Positions 24,437-32,371 of a stretch of DNA of 64,000 bases are shown one piece after another; position 1 is the first letter of the stretch, and each line of letters begins with the position of its first letter. The stretch is from JADLCX01 sp964630785. Lineage in GTDB: Bacteria > Planctomycetota > Phycisphaerae > Phycisphaerales > UBA1924. Under the pieces are notes generated by a model that saw nothing but the letters and a program-made list of their open reading frames with translations, did not search any database and was not told the DNA's origin. Location of the stretch: contig CAZVZG010000014.1 in the NCBI GenBank assembly GCA_964630785.1, positions 1 through 64,000 of the forward strand, read 5' to 3'. The position numbers and the translations under genes are program-made.

Positions 24437-25530
24437 TGCTCGCCCTCCGTCGCGGCGGGCTTCTCTCGAAGGGTCGCGAGCAGTTTCTCCCGGTCTTCGG
24501 CGGTCATCGCTTTGGCGCCCTTGGTCAGCATCGCGCCGAACGCCGCGATCTCGTCGGCGGCCGCGGGGAAGCCGATGTTGTCGGCGCCGGGCTTGGCGAA
24601 ACTGTCGGCGATCGGCTTGCCGTCCGAGTCAAGAATGACGTACCAGGGGATGCCGCCGCTCTTTCCCTCGCCGCCGGCGAAGCGGTCGAGCATCGACTGC
24701 CCGCCGGGATTTCGCTCGGTGTCGATCTTCACGCACACGAAGTCCTTGGCCAGGAGCGTCGCGACGTCCGACCGGTCTATCCAGTCGTCGAGCCTGTGGC
24801 ACCAGGGGCACCACGGCGCGCCGAAGTGGAGGAAGACGCGCCGTCCGTCGCGCTTCGCGTCTGCGAGCCCCTTTTCCAGTTCGGTCGTCGCCGCGACGCG
24901 CGGCGTCATGTTGGCGCCGAGGAACTTGAGGATCGCGTCGGTGTTCCACTCGGGCTTGCCGCCGACGCTCGTTGTTTCGTATGTCGCCATTGGTTGGTTG
25001 GCGAACATGCGCCCGTCGCTGTCGAGCACGGTGAGGTAGGGCACGCCGTCGTGGTTGACTTCGGCGTTGAACTGCTTGGAGAGCGGCACGTTCTTGCCCA
25101 TCGGCTGGCCGTAGTCGGCTAGCACGTGCTCGTACTCGTAAAGGATGACCTTGCTGATCTTGCGGTCGTGCGTGATGAGGTCGTGGAAGGCGAGGCTCTT
25201 GGGGTAGGTGTTGCCGCCCCACTCGATGAGCACACGCGTGTTGTTGCGTTTGGCCTTCTTCAAGGCCGCGGCGATGTCCTGGCCGGCTTCGGCCTGCTTG
25301 TCGAACGGGCCGGCGGGTTTGGGCGGTTCGGCCAGGGACCGCGGAGCCGCTACGGCGAGCACGCACGCGGCCACGATCGCGAGCGCCCACTTCGATCCGC
25401 TGGCGATCACGCGGCTTGCTTTTTCACCGCGGAGGCGAGGAAAGCGCGGAGAGGTGGCATCGTGCCGCATCGACATTCTGCGTACTCCGCGCTGAAGCGG
25501 CGATCGGGTTGTGGGGCCAGCACTGGTCAT
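24433..25530 (-). CDS. Exported tandem-thioredoxin protein with a degenerate first domain
   Basis: A 365-residue protein. A long basic N-terminus precedes a membrane/signal segment (about 51-70, WALAIVAACVLAVAAPRSLA). Two thioredoxin-like folds follow. The first (about 85-210) has IEWGGNTYPKSLAFHDL, where the redox Cys-x-x-Cys is lost. The second (about 220-345) has FGAPWCPWCHRLDDW with an intact CPWC and a cis-Pro strand GGIPWYVILDSDG. Such proteins reduce or isomerise disulfides in the envelope; the first fold may be structural. The start is fixed by AAGGAG eight bases before the ATG at 25530, and longer frames are not needed. It is coupled to the following Gfo/Idh gene by a TTGA overlap. 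Confidence 0.85.
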   Translation of the reverse strand: MTSAGPTTRSPLQRGVRRMSMRHDATSPRFPRLRGEKASRVIASGSKWALAIVAACVLAVAAPRSLAEPPKPAGPFDKQAEAGQDIAAALKKAKRNNTRVLIEWGGNTYPKSLAFHDLITHDRKISKVILYEYEHVLADYGQPMGKNVPLSKQFNAEVNHDGVPYLTVLDSDGRMFANQPMATYETTSVGGKPEWNTDAILKFLGANMTPRVAATTELEKGLADAKRDGRRVFLHFGAPWCPWCHRLDDWIDRSDVATLLAKDFVCVKIDTERNPGGQSMLDRFAGGEGKSGGIPWYVILDSDGKPIADSFAKPGADNIGFPAAADEIAAFGAMLTKGAKAMTAEDREKLLATLREKPAATEGEH

Positions 25531-25606
25531 GCTCGGAACTCCTTGACGAGAGACTTGGGCTTGAATAATCGGAGTTGAGTTTGGAAGACTCATCCGCCAT
25601 CCGCCC

Positions 25607-26602
25607 CTATCCCTCAAACGCGGCGTCGAACGCCCGCTTGTTGGGCGTGAAGTCGAGCCCCCGCACAAACCCACACGCCTCGGCGGCACCGAAGAGGCGG
25701 TCCATGCCCGAGTCCTCCCATTCGACACTCAGCGGGCCGGAATAGCCGACGCGGTTCAGCGCCCGCACGATCTCCTCGAAGTCCACCTCGCCGCGGCCGG
25801 GCGTACGGAAGTCCCAGCCGCGCCGGGCGTCGCCGAAACCCAGGTGCGACGCGAGGATACTGCTCGTGCCGTCGAGCGTCCGGATCGCGTCTTTGACGTG
25901 ACAGTGGAAGATGCGATCGGGGAAAGCCTCGATGAACTTCACCGGGTCGATCCCCTGCCAGATGAGGTGCGAGGGGTCGAAGTTGAAGCCGAAGACGGGG
26001 TCGCCGCCGAGCGATTCGACGGCCCGGCGCGCCGTGTGGATGTCGTAGGCGATCTCGGTGGGGTGGGCCTCCAGGCCGAACCGCACGCCGAGCTCACTGA
26101 ACACCTTGAGGATGGGTTTCCAACGGGCCGCGAAGTCGGCGTAACCCGCGTCGATCTCTTCCACGCTCGTGGGCGGGAAGAAATAGAGTTTGTGCCACAC
26201 GCCCGACCCCGTGAAGCCGTTGACGACCTTGACTCCGAGCGCGGCGGCGGCACGGGCGGTGTCGATCATTTCCGCGGCCGCCCGCTTGCGCACGCCTTCC
26301 GGGTCGCCGTCTCCCCACACGCGGGCTGGCAAGATGGACTTGTGGCGAGCATCGATCGGGTCGCACACGGCCTGACCGACCAGATGGTTGCTGATCGCCC
26401 AGACCTTGAGCCCGTGCCCGGCGAGCAGGTCGTGCCGCCCGCGGCAGTAGTCGGGTTCGGCCAGCGCCCGCTGAACGTCGAAGTGGTCGCCCCAGCAGGC
26501 CAGTTCCAGGCCGTCGTAGCCCCAGTCCTGGGCCAGCCGGGCCAGATCCTTGAGGGGCAGGTCGGCCCACTGGCCCGTGAAGAGTGTCACCGGTCGTGCC
26601 AT
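25607..26602 (-). CDS. Cytoplasmic sugar phosphate isomerase/epimerase TIM barrel
   Basis: A 331-residue protein, no signal peptide. TIM-barrel blocks include the strand GYDGLELACWGDHFDV, AISNHLVGQAVCDP, KVVNGFTGSGVWHK and the metal-site strands VRFGLEAHPTEIAYD, FGFNFDPSHLIWQGID, IFHCHVKDA and LSVEWEDSGMD. These carry the Glu/Asp/His/Glu ligands of xylose-isomerase-like enzymes. Relatives include hydroxypyruvate isomerase, inosose dehydratase and sugar 3-epimerases. It is divergent from the Tat-exported Gfo/Idh gene at 26850 and 76 bases upstream of the thioredoxin-Gfo pair on the same strand. GGAG seven bases before the ATG at 26602 supports this start over an upstream TTG. Confidence 0.9.
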   Translation of the reverse strand: MARPVTLFTGQWADLPLKDLARLAQDWGYDGLELACWGDHFDVQRALAEPDYCRGRHDLLAGHGLKVWAISNHLVGQAVCDPIDARHKSILPARVWGDGDPEGVRKRAAAEMIDTARAAAALGVKVVNGFTGSGVWHKLYFFPPTSVEEIDAGYADFAARWKPILKVFSELGVRFGLEAHPTEIAYDIHTARRAVESLGGDPVFGFNFDPSHLIWQGIDPVKFIEAFPDRIFHCHVKDAIRTLDGTSSILASHLGFGDARRGWDFRTPGRGEVDFEEIVRALNRVGYSGPLSVEWEDSGMDRLFGAAEACGFVRGLDFTPNKRAFDAAFEG

Positions 26603-26704
26603 GATCTGTATCTCCAATGAGGAGAAACTCGTGTCTTTCTGCCCCGGGCGCCCGTGTGTGCCATTTCCGCGGGCGGGCGGGGGGAATCGCCCCTACCGTA
26701 CCAT

Positions 26705-26780
26705 AATGTACCGCCGGACCGCGGGTCGGCTCCGGGCTCCTGCCCGCGGCGTCGCACGCGGGGTCCGACTCTGGTACATT
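26705..26780. promoter_or_regulatory. Paired GGTACATT elements in a divergent promoter region
   Basis: GGTACATT occurs on the minus strand at 26712-26705 and on the plus strand at 26773-26780, each pointing toward its own gene and each preceded by a GTCCG block. TACATT could serve as -10 for both directions. The shared sequence suggests a common regulator or sigma specificity for the two genes. Confidence 0.4.
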
Positions 26781-26849
26781 GACCGATCCTCGCGTTTCCG
26801 CAACCCGGCCCCGCGCCGGTCTCCCCGTCATCCCGATTTGGAGAAGACC

Positions 26850-28217
26850 ATGACCAACCCGTCACCCATCGGCCCGAGTTCCCACGTCAACGAGTTCTCC
26901 GAGTCGCGTCGCCGGTTTCTCGCGACGACCGCCGGCGCGGCCACGGTTGCGGCCTTTGCCGCGGGCGTCGGGCGGGCTTCGGCCCGACCCGAGACTACGC
27001 CCGCCCCGAAGGCCAAGGGGCGTGTGCCGCTCAAGGACGGCGACACGATCCGCGTGGGCGTGATCGGCATCGGCGGCAACCCCGGGGCGTGCGCGATGGG
27101 CATGGGGCACTGCAACGCCCTGGTGAACATCAACAAGCACGGGCGCGAGAAGGTCCAGGTCGTCGCGGTGTGCGATCTGAACAAGCACTACCTCGAGCAG
27201 GGCAAGGCCCAGATCGAGAAGAACCAGCCCGGCGTGAAGGTGGACACCTACCACAAGTCGGCCGACCTGCTGTCGCGGGACGACATCCACGGCGTCGTCG
27301 TCGCCGTCCCCGAGCACTGCCACTCGGCCTGCGGCATCGAGGCGATCCTGGCCGGCAAGGACCTGTATCTCGAAAAGCCGATGACGCTGAACCTCGAGAT
27401 GGCCATGGCCCTTTATCGAGTCGCGCAGGCCAACACCGAGGTCATCGCCCAGGTCGGCACGCAGAAGACCCGCCTGCCCAAGTACATGGAGGCGAACAAG
27501 ATGATCAAGGAGGGGCTGATCGGCACGCCGACCTTCAGCCAGACCTCGTACTGCCGCAACAGCAAGGACGGCGAGTGGCACTACGGCTACGACAAGAACT
27601 GGAAGCCCGGGGTGGACGTCGACTGGGACACGTGGTGCAAGCCGCTGGGCTCGATGCCGTGGGACCCGAAGCTGTTCTCGCAGTGGCGGCGCTACCGCAA
27701 GACCTCGACGGGGATCATCGGCGACCTGCTCGTGCACGAGATGACGCCCATGCTCATGGCGATCGACCAGGGCTGGCCGGTGCGGGTTGTGGCCACGGGC
27801 GCCCACCTCGTGGACAAGGACATGGAGAACCATGACAACGTCAACATCTGCGCCCAGTTCGAGACCGGGCACCAGATGTTCGTGTGCGGATCGACCTGCA
27901 ACGAGGCGGGCGTGGAGACGATGATCCGCGGCCACAAGGGCAACATCTACCTCGGTGGTCGCCACTGCGAGTTCCGCCCCGAGCGCACCTTCGCCGAGGA
28001 TGTCGACCCGAAGAAGGTCGAGTGCCCGGACATCGGTGACGATCAGGACGCGCACCGGGTCGGCTGGCTCAAGGCCATCCGCTCGCGGGAGCCTGTGCCC
28101 AGCAGCATCGAGCTCGGCTTGAAGATCATGGTGATCGTGGACTTGGCCACGCGATCAATGTGGGAGGGCGGCGCGTTCAGCTTTGATCCCAAGGCGATGA
28201 CCGCCGCGCGGGCCTGA
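26850..28217 (+). CDS. Tat-exported Gfo/Idh/MocA oxidoreductase
   Basis: A 455-residue protein with a twin-arginine signal (SRRRFLATTAGAATVAAFAAG at about 18-38). The Rossmann motif is VGVIGIGGNPGA; the catalytic block is LEKPMT near 170; the substrate-side helix is GIIGDLLVHEMTPML with Asp and His kept. The planctomycete-type C-terminus contains NVNICAQFETGHQMFVCGSTCNEAGVETMIRG. Tat transport brings the folded protein with its tightly bound NAD(P) to the periplasm, where such enzymes work by cofactor recycling as in glucose-fructose oxidoreductase. A GGAG lies about 8 bases upstream of the ATG. It is divergent from the TIM-barrel gene at 25607 and followed by a strong terminator. Confidence 0.92.
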   Translation: MTNPSPIGPSSHVNEFSESRRRFLATTAGAATVAAFAAGVGRASARPETTPAPKAKGRVPLKDGDTIRVGVIGIGGNPGACAMGMGHCNALVNINKHGREKVQVVAVCDLNKHYLEQGKAQIEKNQPGVKVDTYHKSADLLSRDDIHGVVVAVPEHCHSACGIEAILAGKDLYLEKPMTLNLEMAMALYRVAQANTEVIAQVGTQKTRLPKYMEANKMIKEGLIGTPTFSQTSYCRNSKDGEWHYGYDKNWKPGVDVDWDTWCKPLGSMPWDPKLFSQWRRYRKTSTGIIGDLLVHEMTPMLMAIDQGWPVRVVATGAHLVDKDMENHDNVNICAQFETGHQMFVCGSTCNEAGVETMIRGHKGNIYLGGRHCEFRPERTFAEDVDPKKVECPDIGDDQDAHRVGWLKAIRSREPVPSSIELGLKIMVIVDLATRSMWEGGAFSFDPKAMTAARA

Positions 28218-28242
28218 GTTCGCGGCCGAAGGCAACCTCAAC

Positions 28243-28285
28243 CGTCGGCCCGGAGCCTCTATGCTCTCCGGGCCGACGTTGTTCC
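28243..28285 (+). terminator. Strong hairpin terminator after Gfo/Idh gene
   Basis: A perfect 13-bp stem, CGTCGGCCCGGAG at 28243-28255 with CTCCGGGCCGACG at 28266-28278, and a 10-base loop, followed by TTGTTCCT. It ends the transcript of the Tat-exported Gfo/Idh gene. Confidence 0.75.
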
Positions 28286-28321
28286 TGCCCCACCCCCCCA
28301 CCCCCCCAAGCCCCTGTCCCC

Positions 28322-28372
28322 CAAGTCCCAAGTCCCAAGTCCCTAGTCCCAAGTCCCTAGTCCGAAGTCCCT
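28322..28372 (+). repeat. AGTCCC microsatellite-like repeat before apbE
   Basis: About seven imperfect copies of AAGTCCC/TAGTCCC, ending eight bases before the ATG of the ApbE gene. It follows a C-rich tract at 28291-28308. No function is evident; copy-number change would alter the leader of the apbE-gfo operon. Confidence 0.75.
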
Positions 28373-28379
28373 TCCTCAA

Positions 28380-29285
28380 ATGCTCCTCGCCACGCACGCC
28401 ATGGGCACCCGGTTTGAACTGGTGCTCCCCGATGGGGGTTCCGACGACGCGGCCAACCTGCGCGCCATCGGGGAGGAGGCCCTGCGCGAGGTCGAGCGTT
28501 GGCACGGGCGGCTGTCTCGCTTTGAGCCCGGGAGCGTAATCTCGGGTATCAACCGCGATCGTCGGGGGCGGGTTGATCCCGAGACGTTCGGCCTGCTTCA
28601 ACTGTGCGAGCGTGTGCGTGTCCAGAGCGGCGGTGCGTTCGACGTTACGCTCGGAGCGTGCATGGAACGCCTCGGTTTTCACCCGGCCGTCGATGAGAAT
28701 CCGGAGACCCGCGGCCGAATCGCCGGGACGTGCGGGGCGCGGGGTGTCGATGGGCTGCACCTCGACCCCGCCGAGCGAGAAGTTGCGCTGAGCCGGGGAG
28801 CCTCGCTCGATCTGGGCGCGGTGGCCAAGGGCTTCGCCCTCGACCTTGCCGCGGCCGTGCTGCGCGAACATGGCATCTCCGACGCCCTGCTGCACGGCGG
28901 CACGTCGTCCGTGGTCGCGCTCGGCTTGCCGGGCGGCGACGGAGGGGTGGACGAGGGCTGGCCCATCGTCGTCCGCTCGGACGCGGAGACGCTCATCGTT
29001 CACCTCCGCGACCAATGCCTCGGCGTCTCCGCGCCCCGCGGGCGCCGGAGCGGCGGGCATTCACACATTCTCGATCCGATGACCGGCCTGCCGGTAGATT
29101 CCGGGGCCGACACGGCCGCGGTGATCGGGCCGCTGGGCTCGGGCGCGCTGTGCGACGCGTGGTCGACGGCGCTGGTTGTGCTTGCTCAAACCCCGGACGA
29201 GTGGCCGGCCGAGCTCGTCCCGCACATTCACACCCCCGCACGCGGTTGGATTGGCCGCGCTGCTTGCTTTACGGAGTTGGCATGA
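28380..29285 (+). CDS. FAD:protein FMN transferase (ApbE family)
   Basis: A 301-residue ApbE-family protein. It has HAMGTRFELVL at the N-terminus, GGAFDVTLGACMERLGF, the metal/flavin motif LDLGAVAKGFALDLA (about 142-156), LLHGGTSSVVALG, the HSHILDPMTGLPVDSG block and a CDAWSTALVVL end. ApbE attaches FMN through a phosphoester to Thr/Ser of exported redox proteins. No signal peptide is seen at the chosen ATG, which sits right after the AGTCCC repeat, so a short N-terminus may be missing. It overlaps the next Gfo/Idh gene by four bases and is followed by a membrane cytochrome c gene. No protein with a clear flavinylation motif was found in the window. Confidence 0.88.
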   Translation: MLLATHAMGTRFELVLPDGGSDDAANLRAIGEEALREVERWHGRLSRFEPGSVISGINRDRRGRVDPETFGLLQLCERVRVQSGGAFDVTLGACMERLGFHPAVDENPETRGRIAGTCGARGVDGLHLDPAEREVALSRGASLDLGAVAKGFALDLAAAVLREHGISDALLHGGTSSVVALGLPGGDGGVDEGWPIVVRSDAETLIVHLRDQCLGVSAPRGRRSGGHSHILDPMTGLPVDSGADTAAVIGPLGSGALCDAWSTALVVLAQTPDEWPAELVPHIHTPARGWIGRAACFTELA

Positions 29286-30526
29286 CCGCACCGTTCTCGA
29301 CGTCCCGACGCGACTTCGTCCTTCAGACCGCGGGTGCCCTCACGGCGGTCGCGTTCCTGCCCGAGCTGGGGCTCGCCAAGCCGTTCAAGCCGGCCGAGCC
29401 CGTCTCGCTGGGCCTCATCGGCTGCGGCCGGCAGGGACGGGCGATCCTCTCGGAGCTCGCCACGATCGAGAATGTCAAGGTCGCGGGCGTGTGCGACGTG
29501 CAGGAGAACAGGCGCGACAACGCGGCCAAGCTCGCCGGCGGCGCCGAGGCCTTCGCCGACCACAAAGCGCTGCTTGAAAAGCTCAAGGGAGTGACGGCCG
29601 TGGTCATCGCCACCCCCACGCACCTGCACAGGCAGATCGCGCTGGACTGTCTTGCGGCCGGCAAGCATGTGTATTGCGAGGCTCCGCTGGCGCACGCGAT
29701 CGAGGATTGCAAGGCCATCGCGGCGACGGCGGCGAGCGCCAAGTCGGTCTTTGCGGTGGGCTTGGAGGGCCGGTCGAACCCGGTGTACAAGCTGGCGTGG
29801 ACGTTCTTCCGCTCCGACGCGGTGCGCGATTTCGTGATGTCGGAGGCGCAGACGTTCCAGAAGACCTCGTGGCGGTTCCCGGCGTCGGACGCCGCGAGGG
29901 AGAAGGCCGCGAACTGGCGGCTCGACCCGGAGGTCTCCGTCGGGCTTCTGGGCGAGCTGGGCGTGCAACAGATCGACGTGGTCTCGTGGTACACGGAGCT
30001 CGTGCCTACGGTCGCGCGGGCCCGCGGCGCGATCCGGCTGTGGGACGACGGGCGGACCATCGCCGACACAGTGCACTGCGACCTGGGCTACGAGAACAGG
30101 TGCACCAGCAACTTCAACATCAGCCTGGCCAACTCGTACGGCGGCAAGTTCGAGGTTCTACGCGGCACCAACGCCGCGGTCAAACTCGCGTGGACGCACG
30201 GCTGGATGTTCAAGGAGGCCGACGCCCCGACCCAGGGCTGGGAGGTGTACGCGAACCGTCAGCAGTTCTTCAAGGACGAGGGCATCACGCTCATCGCCGA
30301 CGCCACCAAGCTCGCCGAGCAGGGAAAACTGAAGGAGGGCGTGGGGTTGCCGCACACATCGCTGTGGTACGCCCTGGCCGACTTCCTGAAGTGCGCGACC
30401 GAGGGCAAGCCGGTGGCGTGCGACGCGGCGAACGGAGCTCGCTCGACGATCGTGGCGATCCTGGCCAACCAGGCCGCGGTCACGGGGAATGAGGTGAAGA
30501 TCGAGGCGTCGCACCTGCGGCTGTGA
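29282..30526 (+). CDS. Tat-exported Gfo/Idh/MocA-like protein without catalytic Lys/His
   Basis: A 414-residue protein with a twin-arginine signal (SRRDFVLQTAGALTAVAF at about 8-25) and the dinucleotide motif LGLIGCGRQG (43-52). The conserved EKP block reads E133-A-P135, so the catalytic lysine is alanine. The D-x-G-x-H motif of the second domain reads GELGVQQID, with Glu for Asp and Gln for His. The fold is otherwise complete, including WHTEL-like and FNISLANSYGGKFEVLRGT strands. It may bind NAD(P) and sugar but use other chemistry, or be structural. It is coupled to the apbE gene (ATGA overlap, GGAG seven bases before the ATG) and followed by a cytochrome c membrane protein, suggesting a redox unit. 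Confidence 0.88.
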   Translation: MTAPFSTSRRDFVLQTAGALTAVAFLPELGLAKPFKPAEPVSLGLIGCGRQGRAILSELATIENVKVAGVCDVQENRRDNAAKLAGGAEAFADHKALLEKLKGVTAVVIATPTHLHRQIALDCLAAGKHVYCEAPLAHAIEDCKAIAATAASAKSVFAVGLEGRSNPVYKLAWTFFRSDAVRDFVMSEAQTFQKTSWRFPASDAAREKAANWRLDPEVSVGLLGELGVQQIDVVSWYTELVPTVARARGAIRLWDDGRTIADTVHCDLGYENRCTSNFNISLANSYGGKFEVLRGTNAAVKLAWTHGWMFKEADAPTQGWEVYANRQQFFKDEGITLIADATKLAEQGKLKEGVGLPHTSLWYALADFLKCATEGKPVACDAANGARSTIVAILANQAAVTGNEVKIEASHLRL

Positions 30527-30636
30527 AACGAATCGATGGTGGTTGAGAACGGACGATGATTGGTTCTGAAGGTTTGGATCCCCTTTTCGCTCGCACGCCT
30601 CTCTCTTCCCCCCACTCCTCTTGACCCCCTGACACC

Positions 30637-31416
30637 ATGGCCAACTCCACTCGCTTCCTGATCCGTACGCTCCCATTTCTGGCGCGGCTGGGCCTGACGG
30701 GCCTGCTGGGTGCGCTGCTCATCGGGATGGCCGCGTCGGCGTCGCACCTGTACAACCATTACGAGAACCGGGACGACCAGAAGGGCTTCACGCTCGACGA
30801 CGTCAAGAGCGCGTACCACGGCCTGGATGCGCCGTCGAAGCTGCTGACGAGGCTCGAGGCCGGGCACCCGGAGGTGCTGGACAAGGACCGTCGCGAAGTG
30901 CTGGTGAAGTGGATCGCCAGCGGGCGGATCAACGAGGACTACGAGAACATCGACCTGGGCGTCGCCTCGCCGCGGGAGATCATCGCGTCGAGCTGTATCG
31001 AGTGCCACTCGGCCAAGGCCGACCCGGCCAAGAGCGGGGGCAACTCGCTGCGGCTGGACACGTTGGACCAGGTGCGCAAGGTCGCCTTCGGGCGCAAGGT
31101 CAACCCGAACCCCGAGAACATCGTCATCATGAGCATGCACGCGCACGCGCTCTCGCTGGGCACGCTGAGCGTGGTGATCGGCGCTTTGCTGTGGGCCACG
31201 CGCCTGCCCCGCGGCCTGACCGGCCTCATCCTCGCCGTCAACGGCCTGGCCCTGCCGATCGACCTGGCCAGTTGGCACCTGGCGCGCAAGGTCGAGGCGT
31301 TCGCGGACGTGATCGTCGCGGCGGGAACGGTGTACAACGCCACGGTGGTGCTGATCCTGCTGTTGGTGCTGGCGGATCTGTGGTGGCCGCGACGGGGCGC
31401 GGGCGCGACCGGCTGA
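30637..31416 (+). CDS. Membrane-bound cytochrome c-type protein
   Basis: A 259-residue protein. The N-terminal membrane segment is at about 12-35, then a ~110-residue hydrophilic domain with a single c-type heme site C120-I-E-C123-H124, and three to four C-terminal membrane helices (about 145-250: SLGTLSVVIGALLWATRL, LILAVNGLALPI, VIVAAGTVYNATVVLILLLVLADLWW). His/Met residues in the helices (MSMHAHALS) could bind a second cofactor. It could pass electrons from a periplasmic sugar oxidoreductase to the respiratory chain. It lies 110 bases downstream of the unusual Gfo/Idh gene and apbE on the same strand. I do not recognise a named family for it. Confidence 0.8.
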   Translation: MANSTRFLIRTLPFLARLGLTGLLGALLIGMAASASHLYNHYENRDDQKGFTLDDVKSAYHGLDAPSKLLTRLEAGHPEVLDKDRREVLVKWIASGRINEDYENIDLGVASPREIIASSCIECHSAKADPAKSGGNSLRLDTLDQVRKVAFGRKVNPNPENIVIMSMHAHALSLGTLSVVIGALLWATRLPRGLTGLILAVNGLALPIDLASWHLARKVEAFADVIVAAGTVYNATVVLILLLVLADLWWPRRGAGATG

Positions 31417-31472
31417 CGCCTGGTTCTTTCGGAGTTTGGAGCCCCGGGGTCACGGTGGGCATTCGCCGCCCC

Positions 31473-32363
31473 TCACCCATCACATATTTCGATCGCCCGG
31501 CGAAGCGATTCCATCGCGTTGTGCTGCGGGATGAACTCCTGGGCGATGTAGCCCCTGTAGCCGGTTTCCGCGATGGCCCGGCAGATGGCGTGGTAGTTGA
31601 GCTCCTGAAAGTCCTCGATCTCGTGGCGTCCGGGCACGCCCGCGGTATGGAAGTGGGCGATGTGCTGGATGTTGTCCTGGATAGTGCGGATCACATCGCC
31701 TTCCATGATCTGCATGTGGTAGATGTCGTAGAGCAGGCGGAACCAGTCCGACCCCACCCGCTTGACCAGTTCCACGCCCCACTCGGTGTGACGGCACATG
31801 TAGTCGGGGTGGTCGATTTTGCTGTTGAGCAGCTCCATCACCAGCATCACCTTGTTGGCCTCGGCGAACTTCACCGCTTCCTTGAGCCCGGTCACACAGT
31901 TCTTGAGCCCCTCATCGTCGCTGATGCCCGCGTTGTTGCCGCTGAAGACAATCATCATCGGGCAGCCCGCGGCCGCGGTCCGCGGCAGCATCTCCTCCAG
32001 CCGTCGCAAATACGTCGGGTGGTTTGCGACGCGGTTGAAACCGCTGTGGATTTTGGTGGGCCCCACGGCGACCGCGCACTTGAGGCCGTGGGCCGCGAGC
32101 GTGGGCCACTCTGCGACGCCCACCAGTTCGACCGATTGGTAGCCCATCGCGGCCACGTCGCGGCAGAGCACGTCGAGATCGATCCCGTTGAAGCACCAGC
32201 GGCACACCGAGTGCTTGATTCGGCCTTTGAGTTTCGGCTTCCCCTGAGCTTCGCCGGGTGACGGCGGCTGTGCTCGGGCCGAGCCCGCGAGGCCGGTGAC
32301 GGCCGCACCACCCACGGCCGAGGCCGCCAGAAACTCACGCCGTCCGATTTCTTGTGAAGACAT
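31473..32363 (-). CDS. Tat-exported hydroxypyruvate-isomerase-like TIM barrel
   Basis: A 296-residue protein with a twin-arginine signal (GRREFLAASAVGGAAVTGLAG at about 7-27). The body is hydroxypyruvate-isomerase/sugar-epimerase-like: KHSVCRWCFNGIDLDVLC, GYQSVELVG, MMIVFSGNNAG, KVMLVMELLNSKIDHPDYMC, FRLLYDIYHMQIMEGDVI (a metal-site strand with Asp/His), HIAHFHTAGVPGRHEI and GYIAQEFIP. GAGGTG seven bases before the ATG overlaps the end of the upstream Gfo/Idh gene (8 bases apart), so the two are translated together. It probably acts on a keto-sugar made by that oxidoreductase. Confidence 0.92.
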   Translation of the reverse strand: MSSQEIGRREFLAASAVGGAAVTGLAGSARAQPPSPGEAQGKPKLKGRIKHSVCRWCFNGIDLDVLCRDVAAMGYQSVELVGVAEWPTLAAHGLKCAVAVGPTKIHSGFNRVANHPTYLRRLEEMLPRTAAAGCPMMIVFSGNNAGISDDEGLKNCVTGLKEAVKFAEANKVMLVMELLNSKIDHPDYMCRHTEWGVELVKRVGSDWFRLLYDIYHMQIMEGDVIRTIQDNIQHIAHFHTAGVPGRHEIEDFQELNYHAICRAIAETGYRGYIAQEFIPQHNAMESLRRAIEICDG

Positions 32364-32371
32364 TGTTCACC

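Noticed and set aside
28261..28539. A 92-residue reading frame MLSGPTLFLPHPPTPP...
   Set aside because: It starts inside a terminator hairpin and runs through the C tract and AGTCCC repeats into apbE in another frame.
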